From the NCBI GenBank assembly GCA_916720285.1, contig CAKAQP010000058.1:1-11913 (forward strand): a DNA stretch of 11,913 nucleotides. Direction: 5' to 3'. The translations under genes and the position numbers were made by a program. This document shows positions 1-5,701 of this stretch, piece after piece (positions within the stretch are counted from its first letter, which is position 1; every line of letters starts with the position of its first letter). The notes beneath the pieces were generated by a model. That model was not told the DNA's origin. It made no database searches and saw only the letters and a program-made list of their open reading frames with translations. This DNA comes from an uncultured Lachnoanaerobaculum sp. Lineage in GTDB: Bacteria; Bacillota; Clostridia; Lachnospirales; Lachnospiraceae.

Positions 1-288
1 CAAAGGCTTTAAGACTTTTCCACTGACATACCACATAAGTGCTGTACCTACAACCGAGCAGAATACCGTAATATAAAAGCAGTTTATTCTGAATGTCTCC
101 TGTGCCACATTCATATCTATCTGAAAGAAGTTTTCTCCTGCAGCCTCTGTTATATTGGCGTTATCCGGCAATATGAATATTGTAGAGGCGTTTCCGATAT
201 TTATAAGATAGGATATCAAAGATATTATGCAAAGCACGGCACCTGTAACCAGAGTAAGTTTTACTCTTATAGAGAGCCTATTCCACAT
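1..288 (-). CDS. Sensor histidine kinase, N-terminal fragment (two TM helices plus start of HAMP)
   Basis: This is the first 96 codons of a gene that runs off the left edge. The ATG at 288-286 has a good Shine-Dalgarno sequence (GAGGA at 300-296, 7 nt away). A short basic N-terminus (MWNRLSIRVK) leads into a first membrane helix at about residues 10-31. A short, presumably extracellular, loop of about 35-40 residues follows, then a second helix at about 70-90. The last residues, WYVSGKVLKPL, are the typical join between TM2 and a HAMP linker, as in transmembrane two-component sensor kinases. The kinase core (H box, ATP domain) lies outside the window, so a HAMP chemoreceptor is an alternative, though the small loop favours a kinase. 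It overlaps the upstream iron-sulfur gene by 11 bp, implying translational coupling. No response regulator gene is visible here. Confidence 0.72.
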   Translation of the reverse strand, partial: MWNRLSIRVKLTLVTGAVLCIISLISYLINIGNASTIFILPDNANITEAAGENFFQIDMNVAQETFRINCFYITVFCSVVGTALMWYVSGKVLKPL

Positions 289-1222
289 GGGCACATCCTC
301 TACAATTTCCACTGCAAGCCTTTGTCGCTACAGGCTTGTCTTCTTTCTTCTTTCCTAATCCGGCATATGTCATTACAAGTGCGTCATGTCTGCAGGCCGC
401 TGTACAGGCTCCGCATCTGATACATTCCAATGAGTTCGGATTTGCTCTGACATTTATATCCATCTTACATGACTTTTCACAAAGTCCGCAATTTACACAT
501 TTGTCCGGAACAAACTCCATCTTATAAAATCCTATTTTGTTAAAGAATGAGTAGAATGCTCCAAGCGGACATATATATTTGCAAAACGGTCTGTATGTAA
601 ATATTGATAATGCCACTATTACTATTAAAATACTGAGTTTCCAGAAAAATAAAAATCCGATAGTACTTCTAAGTCCTTCATTTGTTGCAAGTAAAGGCAG
701 TGCTCCGCCCAATGTTCCTGCCGGACAGATAAGCTTACAAAAATAAGGTGCTCCAAGTCCGAACTGATTTGTCAAAAACATCGGCAAAAGTATTACAAAT
801 ACAAGTAATATTATGTATTTTAAAGCTCTGAGCGGTCTGTCTATCTTTTCCGGTATTTTAAATTTCGGTGTCGGTATCTTATATAAAAGATCCTGTACAA
901 AACCGAACGGACATAAAAGTCCGCATACCAGTCTTCCGAGTAATGCTCCTATCAGTATCATTATTCCAAATACATAGTATGATATGCTGAATTTCTTACT
1001 ACCTATCACGGCCTGCAATGAACCTATGGGGCATGAGCCTACGGCCCCTGGACATGAATAACAATTAAGCCCCGGAACACATGCAACTTTGGTATTCCCG
1101 GTATATATCCTGCCTTCAAAAAATCCTTTTAAGTTCGCATTTGTTGCCAGTGTCGCCAATGCCTGTATTATATTCTTTTTTCTCTCTTGAAATCTCGTGT
1201 ACTTATTCTCGAAATATTTCAT
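278..1222 (-). CDS. NapH/NosR-like membrane 4Fe-4S ferredoxin protein
   Basis: A 314-residue polytopic membrane iron-sulfur protein, probably passing electrons between a membrane or soluble donor and an unknown partner. Cysteine clusters in order: an N-terminal C48-x5-C54-x2-C57-x6-C64 group (CPGLNCYSCPGA); CGLLCP (C100, C104); CKLICP (C162, C166); CKYICP (C214, C218); then two ferredoxin motifs, CVNCGLCEKSC (242-252) and CIRCGACTAAC (267-277). A final CSGNCRGC (303-310) makes a CX3CX2C tail. Hydrophobic helices lie near 80-99, 134-151 and 187-209. The CxxxCP pairs and the paired ferredoxin motifs match the Fer4_5/NapH-NosR-RdxA type; such proteins act in nitrate or nitrous-oxide respiration, metal maturation or flavin-linked electron transfer, and no partner here decides between these. 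The ATG has AGGAGAG 4 nt upstream. The stop codon lies inside the next gene, a sensor kinase, by 11 bp. Confidence 0.85.
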   Translation of the reverse strand: MKYFENKYTRFQERKKNIIQALATLATNANLKGFFEGRIYTGNTKVACVPGLNCYSCPGAVGSCPIGSLQAVIGSKKFSISYYVFGIMILIGALLGRLVCGLLCPFGFVQDLLYKIPTPKFKIPEKIDRPLRALKYIILLVFVILLPMFLTNQFGLGAPYFCKLICPAGTLGGALPLLATNEGLRSTIGFLFFWKLSILIVIVALSIFTYRPFCKYICPLGAFYSFFNKIGFYKMEFVPDKCVNCGLCEKSCKMDINVRANPNSLECIRCGACTAACRHDALVMTYAGLGKKKEDKPVATKACSGNCRGCAHVE

Positions 1223-1253
1223 CTTACTCTCCTACGTTTAAGCTTTCGTATAT

Positions 1254-1284
1254 ATTATCATGTTTTAGGTTAAGATAGAGTAAA
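1254..1284 (-). promoter_or_regulatory. Weak candidate promoter for the iron-sulfur protein/kinase pair
   Basis: Reading the minus strand, TTTACT (1284-1279) and GATAAT (1259-1254) are separated by 19 bp, which is long for a sigma-A promoter. An AT-rich alternative -10 (TATATA) lies just downstream. The site falls between the toxin-gene terminator at 1301-1329 and the ATG at 1222, where a new promoter is needed, so position supports it more than sequence does. Confidence 0.3.
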
Positions 1285-1300
1285 TTTTCATATAAACAGC

Positions 1301-1329
1301 AAAAAAGGCAGATTGAAAATCAACCCACC
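1301..1329 (-). terminator. Intrinsic terminator after the toxin gene
   Basis: On the minus strand GGTGGGTTGA pairs with TCAATCTGCC around a TTT loop (10 pairs, three of them G-U), followed directly by TTTTTT (1306-1301). It lies 24 nt beyond the toxin stop codon and closes the toxin-antitoxin transcript. Confidence 0.75.
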
Positions 1330-1353
1330 CTCGGCATTTAATGTAAAACTGTT

Positions 1354-1722
1354 TTATAAAGCATCAGAGGTCATTTTCTTCTGAAACTCCTCGACTTTAA
1401 TGATACATTCTAAAAATGTTTCTTCATATACAGATTTAAAATCCACTAACTGATCTTTAAGTAATGATATATTTACGACAGTTTGCTTATGTGTTCTTAA
1501 ATAAGAGTTTTTGTGTAAAAATGTAAAAGCAGAGCAATCAAGACTTATATCATAAGTTGGATCCACCTTGCTTTTATCCGAAATTGACGATATAGGTAAA
1601 ACTACATAGTCACTTGCATCCGCCTGACCTATTATTAAGCATGGTCTGCTTTTAAAACTTTGTCTACGATTAATTCGATCATAATATGGAACAATGGATT
1701 TATAAACTTTTCCTATCATCAT
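1354..1722 (-). CDS. PemK/MazF-like toxin (putative mRNA endoribonuclease)
   Basis: A 122-residue protein resembling the MazF/PemK fold, whose members cleave mRNA at short sequence motifs. Visible family marks are the N-terminal GKVYKSIVPYYD strand, the basic RINRRQSFKSRP stretch leading into RPCLIIG (residues 26-32), LPISS (43-47, where MazF proteins carry the catalytic Ser/Thr), and a later SYLRTHKQTVVN segment (73-84) like the conserved strand near the C-terminus. R26 and S46 or S47 are the candidate active-site residues (inferred). Two consecutive ATGs exist: the first (1722) overlaps the antitoxin stop as ATGA and is only 3 nt from GAGGA (1730-1726); the second (1719) is 6 nt from it and forms TGATG, so the real protein may lack one Met. 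Either way translation is coupled to the antitoxin. The non-toxic PemK-like DNA- or RNA-binding alternative cannot be excluded. Confidence 0.72.
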   Translation of the reverse strand: MMIGKVYKSIVPYYDRINRRQSFKSRPCLIIGQADASDYVVLPISSISDKSKVDPTYDISLDCSAFTFLHKNSYLRTHKQTVVNISLLKDQLVDFKSVYEETFLECIIKVEEFQKKMTSDAL

Positions 1723-2210
1723 AAATCCTCATAATCTTCGAACTCATCCAGATACATATCCCATATATGGTCATATGGTCTAACCTTTTTTGCATCCTCT
1801 TCAATATCCTCCAAAGATAATTTATTATCCCCATTATCACAGACACTCAAGCCTTTACGCGCATTTTTCCATGAAATCTCATCATGTGAAAGTTTGCTAA
1901 GTTTCCATGATGCCAGCTCTCCGTATTGTGCTATTACATTAGAAATAATATATACAGCTTCATCAGATATTTTTTCTATTTCCTTAGAGATAATTTCTCC
2001 TTGATAAAAGCTTTTTCTAACTGCAACACAAACCGGACCATAGCGCCATCCTTCAAATTCATCAGCAAAAAGCGGCTTTCCTGTTACTGCAAAACTTTCT
2101 CGCTGTGAAAAGTAAAGCAACTTATGTAATTTCATCTCATCAATTGCTTCCCCTGACATTTTTTGATATTCATCACAAATATATCGTGCAACATCAATCA
2201 CTCTTTCCAT
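1719..2210 (-). CDS. Panacea-domain (DUF4065/SocA-like) antitoxin
   Basis: A 163-residue protein with the Panacea/SocA-like signature: an N-terminal helix (VIDVARYICDEY), MKLHKLLYFSQ (26-36), FADEFEGWRYGPV (48-60) and LSHDEISWKNAR (about 107-118). The family occurs as an antitoxin paired with many unrelated toxins and also as a proteolysis adaptor (SocA), and is thought to neutralise through the domain itself. Here it precedes a PemK/MazF-like toxin by a 4-bp overlap, the antitoxin-first order usual in type II modules. The acidic tail (DMYLDEFEDYEDL) could contact the toxin's basic N-terminal region (inference). The ATG is well placed behind GGAGGG (2221-2216, 5 nt). I see no separate DNA-binding domain, so how the operon is repressed is unclear, although its promoter carries an operator-like repeat. 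Confidence 0.82.
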   Translation of the reverse strand: MERVIDVARYICDEYQKMSGEAIDEMKLHKLLYFSQRESFAVTGKPLFADEFEGWRYGPVCVAVRKSFYQGEIISKEIEKISDEAVYIISNVIAQYGELASWKLSKLSHDEISWKNARKGLSVCDNGDNKLSLEDIEEDAKKVRPYDHIWDMYLDEFEDYEDL

Positions 2211-2223
2211 AGTTACCCTCCAT

Positions 2224-2284
2224 TCTTTTCTTGTAAAAATTCGCCATATAAAATGGCACCAATAAAAATACCTACAAGAAAAGA
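2224..2284 (-). repeat. Long inverted repeat with nested hairpin in the antitoxin 5' leader
   Basis: The 12-bp arms TCTTTTCTTGTA (2224-2235) and TACAAGAAAAGA (2273-2284) are perfect inverted repeats 37 bp apart. Between them lies a second palindrome, GCCAT/ATGGC (2243-2247 and 2253-2257), with a 5-nt loop. The inner edge of the outer repeat is 2 nt upstream of the antitoxin Shine-Dalgarno GGAGGG. In RNA from the predicted start near 2304 this would fold as a two-tier stem-loop against the ribosome site. There is no T-run after it, so it is not an intrinsic terminator. Confidence 0.65.
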
Positions 2285-2296
2285 CTTATCTATGAA

Positions 2297-2318
2297 TATA
2301 TGATAACACAATCATATA
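2297..2318. promoter_or_regulatory. Candidate operator overlapping the toxin-antitoxin -10 box
   Basis: TATATGAT (2297-2304) and ATCATATA (2311-2318) form an 8-bp perfect inverted repeat with a 6-bp spacer. It covers the predicted -10 hexamer and the likely transcription start, where repressor sites of autoregulated toxin-antitoxin operons commonly lie. The AT-rich background makes chance palindromes easier, so this is a candidate only. Confidence 0.45.
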
Positions 2319-2339
2319 CCTTTATATGTTAAATTTCAA
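2311..2339 (-). promoter_or_regulatory. Sigma-A-type promoter of the toxin-antitoxin operon
   Basis: Minus-strand TTGAAA (2339-2334) and TATGAT (2316-2311) are separated by exactly 17 bp, a near-consensus vegetative promoter. The expected start near 2304 leaves a leader of about 94 nt before the antitoxin ATG, and that leader contains the long inverted repeat. The promoter lies 34 bp beyond the rnpB terminator T-run, so the module is transcribed independently of its neighbours. Confidence 0.7.
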
Positions 2340-2372
2340 TGAATTTTAAAAAAATATATTACATACTCATAT

Positions 2373-2401
2373 TATAAAAACAGGCTCCCAATGGGAGCCT
2401 G
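2373..2401 (-). terminator. Intrinsic terminator of rnpB
   Basis: On the minus strand CAGGCTCCC and GGGAGCCTG form a perfect 9-bp GC-rich stem with an ATT loop (2401-2381), followed by TTTTTATA. It starts on the base after the predicted 3' arm of RNase P helix P1, so terminator and mature RNA abut. Confidence 0.9.
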
Positions 2402-2712
2402 AGCAAAACATAAGCCGGGTTATGTATTAAACGGTCATCTATCTGGTCCTTATGTTACCACAAGGCTCTAGCAACCTACCTGAATTTCGGACGGGCCGCC
2501 CTATTCGCTTCGGTCTTGCTTTGGATGGGGTTTACACTGTCCCCATATGTTACCATATGAGCGGTAGTCTCTTACACCACCTTTTCACCCTTACCTTTCG
2601 GCGGTTATTTTCTGTTGCACTTTCCTTGGAGTCGCCTCCACCGGATGTTATCCGGCATCCTGCCCTATAAAGCCCGGACTTTCCTCACACTTGTGCGACC
2701 GTCTGTTTTACT
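2402..2712 (-). ncRNA. rnpB: RNase P RNA (class A), catalytic subunit
   Basis: The RNA subunit of ribonuclease P, which removes 5' leaders from pre-tRNAs. The hallmark GAGGAAAGTCCGGGCT lies at 2686-2671, GGGTGAAAAGGTGG...GGTAAGAG-type and GGGACAGTGTAAACCCC-type blocks occur in the middle, and AACCCGGCTTA lies near the 3' end. Helix P1 can form between AGTAAAAC (2712-2705) and GTTTTGCT (2409-2402), with one G-U pair; P2 between ACGGTC (2702-2697) and GACCGT (2436-2431). A perfect CCGGAT/ATCCGG hairpin (2655-2641) sits in the P8/P9 region. At about 311 nt it is compact compared with the E. coli RNA (377 nt). The order of conserved blocks matches class A rather than the Bacillus class B layout. 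The ends are set by P1, the upstream promoter and the abutting terminator, and are good to a few bases. Confidence 0.95.
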
Positions 2713-2719
2713 AAAAGAT

Positions 2720-2748
2720 ACTTTAACATTAGGAAAAAGATTTGGCAA
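2720..2748 (-). promoter_or_regulatory. Predicted rnpB promoter
   Basis: Minus-strand TTGCCA (2748-2743) and TAAAGT (2725-2720) are 17 bp apart. The expected start, 7 bases past the -10, is the A at 2712, exactly the first base of RNase P helix P1. That agreement supports an independent promoter in the 43-nt gap after tmcAL, although the -10 matches consensus at only 4 of 6 positions. Confidence 0.6.
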
Positions 2749-2755
2749 GGTAAAA

Positions 2756-4009
2756 TTATATTATTACTACATTCCTTCTATACGGATTACAAAGCTTTTC
2801 ACCGTATTTTTCAAAGTAAATCGAATTATATAAAAAATCGGCATAAATATTATTTTCAAATATTTCCAAACTTGCCGGATTTAATATATCTTTGGCATTA
2901 CTTGTTTTACTGATAATTGGAAGCTCACTTCTCTTTTTTAGCTCTGATAAAAGCTCACCTGCCTCTTTTTTGAAACCTAAAAGAAGAGGATAAGCAGCCA
3001 TATTTTTCTCCGACTTTACATCTTCGAGCATATTCTTTTTATGATTTAAGAGCAGATGGAATATAGCTCTGCTTATTCTTGTATAAGTAAAATTCTTACT
3101 CTTTAGTCTTAATATAAAATCGCTGTAGCTCTTATTCTCAAGTTCGAATATATTTTTTTCCATGGTATTGGCAAGTTCTTTCGAAACATCACAATATTCC
3201 GAGAGGTCTTCACCCTTACTTAGTTTTTCCAGTATACTTCTTTGAACGATAAATAAGAAGTCATCATCAAATATCGACTTGCTGTTTTTAAACAAATTAA
3301 TATTTTTATCCGGTATGGCTGATTTAATGCTGTCGTTAAATATATCAAGGTTTGACTCGCTTACAAGTTTCCTTATAGCTGTAGCGGATGAAAACTTGTT
3401 TTCTTTTATCTCCTTTTCATGATAACCGCTACCGCTTCTGCTGATTATAACAGGCTTTATGCCTACATTATTAAGTCTTATACTTTTTAAATACTCGATT
3501 GCAAGTATATTATTCGGAGAGGCCAGTAATTTTTTTATTTCATTTATATCTTCTTTATTTCCTTTAAGTTCCTCAATTATCGCATTATGCCTTGCTTTGG
3601 CATAGTTAAGACCGGCTTCCATATGTTTTTTTACTGCAAGCTCCTGCTCTTTATCTGTCAAAACTTTAGCAACAGTATCCAAAAGCTTGTAATTATCATT
3701 TTCTGCACCGAATGATATAAAGTCCGCCCCGAGTATTTTTAAAAGGTTTATTCCGTATCCTGCAAAATCATTTGCACTTGCTCCGCTAAACAGAGCCGGA
3801 ATTTCAAAAACCGCATCAATTCCTGCATTTAACGCCATCTCAGCTCTTATGCTTTTATCAAATATAGCCGGTGCTCCTCTTTGTACATAATTTCCGCTCA
3901 TAATTGCGATTATGTAATCGGCACCTGAAATTTCTACGGCTTTCTTTATTTGATACTCATGTCCGTTGTGAAAAGGATTATATTCCGCAATAATCCCCAA
4001 TATCTTCAT
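2756..4009 (-). CDS. tmcAL: tRNA(Met) cytidine acetate ligase TmcAL
   Basis: A 417-residue nucleotidyltransferase-fold enzyme (B. subtilis YlbM/TmcAL family) that uses acetate and ATP to make N4-acetylcytidine at the wobble base C34 of elongator tRNA(Met). Family marks: the N-terminal GIIAEYNPFHNGH with the HxGH nucleotidyl-transfer motif at 14-17; MSGNYVQRGAPAIFDK soon after; and RSGSGYHE followed by SSATAIRK, both typical of this family. The start is placed at the ATG at 4009. An in-frame GTG at 4015 would add two residues, but it lies inside the Shine-Dalgarno sequence AGAGGTG (4019-4013). The gene sits between the dapB terminator and rnpB, so two genes acting on tRNA are adjacent. Transcription must come from a promoter in the dapB 3' end or from readthrough of the terminator at 4022-4050. 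Confidence 0.93.
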   Translation of the reverse strand: MKILGIIAEYNPFHNGHEYQIKKAVEISGADYIIAIMSGNYVQRGAPAIFDKSIRAEMALNAGIDAVFEIPALFSGASANDFAGYGINLLKILGADFISFGAENDNYKLLDTVAKVLTDKEQELAVKKHMEAGLNYAKARHNAIIEELKGNKEDINEIKKLLASPNNILAIEYLKSIRLNNVGIKPVIISRSGSGYHEKEIKENKFSSATAIRKLVSESNLDIFNDSIKSAIPDKNINLFKNSKSIFDDDFLFIVQRSILEKLSKGEDLSEYCDVSKELANTMEKNIFELENKSYSDFILRLKSKNFTYTRISRAIFHLLLNHKKNMLEDVKSEKNMAAYPLLLGFKKEAGELLSELKKRSELPIISKTSNAKDILNPASLEIFENNIYADFLYNSIYFEKYGEKLCNPYRRNVVII

Positions 4010-4021
4010 ATTCACCTCTAT

Positions 4022-4050
4022 AAAAAAGGCAATCAGTCACCTGATTGCCT
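4022..4050 (-). terminator. Intrinsic terminator after dapB, abutting the tmcAL ribosome site
   Basis: Minus-strand AGGCAATCAG and CTGATTGCCT form a perfect 10-bp stem around a GTGA loop, followed by TTTTTT (4027-4022). It ends the smc-to-dapB series. The T-run stops only 3 nt before the tmcAL Shine-Dalgarno sequence, so it is also a leader structure for tmcAL. Confidence 0.9.
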
Positions 4051-4057
4051 GCATATT

Positions 4058-4810
4058 TTAAATCACATCGCTCATATCATATAGTCCTGCAGTCTTTCCC
4101 TGCAAAAATTTTGCCGCTGATATTGCACCATTTGCAAATATCTTTCTGGAATATGCTCTGTGACTAAATGTGATGACCTCATCTTCACCTGCAAAGATCA
4201 CATCATGATCTCCGACTATTGTACCGCCTCTTACAGCAGAAAGACCTATCTCATCAGCTCTTCTCGGCTCATGTCTTCCACTTCTGTCATAGGTGTAAGA
4301 GAGCTTTTCATCCATGTTCTCATTTACCGCATCTGCAAGCAAAATAGCCGTACCGCTTGGAGCATCCAACTTTCTTCTGTGATGCGCTTCCACTATTTCT
4401 ATATCAAAGCCGGCAGCTCTCAGTGTAGGAGCTATCTGTGCCAAAACTTTTGATAAAGTGTTTATACCCAAAGACATATTTGCGGAGCGAAGTATTGCTG
4501 TAGCTTTTGAAAGTTCGTTGATTCTTTCAATCTGTTTTTCACTGAGTCCTGTAGTACAGATGACGGCCGGTATTTTTTTCTCCTCAATAAAATCCAAAAG
4601 ATTATCTACAGCCTTCACTGAAGCAAAGTCAATTACGGCATCAGCATATATATTTATTTTCCTTATATCATCAAATACAGGGAAGCCAAGAGCTACATCA
4701 GTATGTAAGTCAACTCCCGCAACTATTTCAACAGTAGGATCCAAAGCTATAAGCTCGCTAACCACCTTGCCCATAGCTCCGTTTGCACCGTTTAATATTA
4801 TTTTAGTCAT
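4058..4810 (-). CDS. dapB: 4-hydroxy-tetrahydrodipicolinate reductase
   Basis: A 250-residue cytoplasmic enzyme that reduces the DapA product with NAD(P)H to tetrahydrodipicolinate, the second committed step of diaminopimelate and lysine synthesis. The N-terminal Rossmann motif GANGAMGK is at residues 8-15; CTTG (85-88) is the conserved cofactor-side turn; EAHHRRKLDAPSGTA (141-155) carries the catalytic His/Lys pair and the substrate-binding PSGTA; GGTIVGDHDVIF (195-206) is also family-typical. Length is normal for the family (E. coli 273, many Firmicutes about 250). Its ATG shares one base with the dapA stop (TAATG), and the nearest AAGGAG is about 14 nt upstream, too far for a strong site, so translation probably depends on ribosomes finishing dapA. 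It is the last gene of the series. Confidence 0.96.
   Translation of the reverse strand: MTKIILNGANGAMGKVVSELIALDPTVEIVAGVDLHTDVALGFPVFDDIRKINIYADAVIDFASVKAVDNLLDFIEEKKIPAVICTTGLSEKQIERINELSKATAILRSANMSLGINTLSKVLAQIAPTLRAAGFDIEIVEAHHRRKLDAPSGTAILLADAVNENMDEKLSYTYDRSGRHEPRRADEIGLSAVRGGTIVGDHDVIFAGEDEVITFSHRAYSRKIFANGAISAAKFLQGKTAGLYDMSDVI
4076..4105 (-). promoter_or_regulatory. Speculative promoter for tmcAL inside the dapB 3' end
   Basis: Minus-strand TTGCAG (4105-4100) and TATGAT (4081-4076) are 18 bp apart. The -10 is good, the -35 poor. If used, the transcript would run through the terminator hairpin at 4050-4022 before reaching tmcAL. It is offered only because tmcAL needs a transcription source downstream of ilvA-dapB. 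Confidence 0.22.
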
Positions 4811-5691
4811 TATAATATACCATACTCCTTCATAGCCTTAGCTAAAGCATCCTCATGCGCCTTTTCCATCTGTGTAAGAGGAAGTCTAAGCGGTCCTACA
4901 TTCTTTCCCTGTAAGTTCATGGCAGCCTTTACAGGTATAGGATTTACCTCTGTAAACAAGTTCTCTATAACATCAAGAGCCTCTATCTGCATCTTTCTTG
5001 CCTTTACAAAATCACCGTCAAGTGCGGCCTGACACATATCATGTGTCTGTCTTGGAGCTACATTTGACAATACTGATATAACTCCTTTTGCTCCGATACT
5101 CATAAGAGGAACCACCTGGTCGTCATTTCCGGAATACATATCTATCTCGGGACATAGTCTCAAAGTCTTTATGGCATTTGAGAAATTTCCGCTTGCCTCT
5201 TTCACACCGACTATATTAGGTACATTATTTACCAGATATGCAATAGTCTCAGGCTCTATATTTACACCTGTTCTTCCCGGAATATTGTAAAGTACTACAG
5301 GAATATCTATTGCATTTGCTATTGCGCTAAAATGCTGTATGAGTCCCTTTTGTGTAGCTTTATTGTAATAAGGTGAAACTACAAGTACACCGTCCGCACC
5401 GTATTCCTGTGCCTCTTTTGAAAACTCTACAGCAGTTTCTGTAGAATTTGAACCTGTCCCTGCAATTACCGGTATTCTCTTATTTACTATCTCAATCGTT
5501 CTCTTTATAACGTCTAAATGTTCTTCTACTGTAAGGGTTGACGCTTCGCCTGTTGTACCGCATGCAATAATACAGTCCGTACCGCCTGCTATCTGCTCCT
5601 CAAGTATTTCTTCCAATTTATTATAATTTACACTACCGTCTTCATTCATAGGTGTAATAAGTGCAACACCTGCTCCTTCAAATATAGCCAT
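4810..5691 (-). CDS. dapA: 4-hydroxy-tetrahydrodipicolinate synthase
   Basis: A 293-residue TIM-barrel lyase that condenses pyruvate with aspartate semialdehyde at the entry to the diaminopimelate/lysine branch. Visible catalytic features: GTTGE at 45-49 (the Thr pair of the proton relay); SPYYNK at 106-111 (Tyr from the neighbouring subunit); YNIPGRTG at 135-142 (catalytic Tyr135); and VKEASGN with Schiff-base Lys164. These distinguish it from N-acetylneuraminate lyase and other family members, especially next to dapB. The ATG has a strong AGGAGG about 6 nt upstream, which overlaps the stop codon of the transporter gene. Aspartate semialdehyde is shared with threonine synthesis, and the threonine-consuming enzyme is two genes upstream. 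No lysine riboswitch or T-box is visible before dapA. Confidence 0.96.
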   Translation of the reverse strand: MAIFEGAGVALITPMNEDGSVNYNKLEEILEEQIAGGTDCIIACGTTGEASTLTVEEHLDVIKRTIEIVNKRIPVIAGTGSNSTETAVEFSKEAQEYGADGVLVVSPYYNKATQKGLIQHFSAIANAIDIPVVLYNIPGRTGVNIEPETIAYLVNNVPNIVGVKEASGNFSNAIKTLRLCPEIDMYSGNDDQVVPLMSIGAKGVISVLSNVAPRQTHDMCQAALDGDFVKARKMQIEALDVIENLFTEVNPIPVKAAMNLQGKNVGPLRLPLTQMEKAHEDALAKAMKEYGIL

Positions 5692-5701
5692 AAATGACCT
5701 C

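Noticed and set aside
1223..1300. Response-regulator binding repeats upstream of the iron-sulfur gene
   Set aside because: I looked for direct or inverted repeats before the ATG at 1222 and found only AT-rich sequence with a weak promoter; nothing repeats convincingly.
2641..2655. CCGGAT/ATCCGG palindrome as an operator or terminator
   Set aside because: It is an internal hairpin of the RNase P RNA (P8/P9 region) at the expected place.
2452..2833. Plus-strand open frames of about 70 codons
   Set aside because: They lie in the antisense of the RNase P RNA and of the tmcAL 3' end; no ribosome sites or family resemblance.
4010..4015. GTG start giving a tmcAL protein two residues longer
   Set aside because: The GTG is part of the Shine-Dalgarno sequence AGAGGTG; the ATG at 4009 immediately after it is correctly spaced and gives the family-typical N-terminus.
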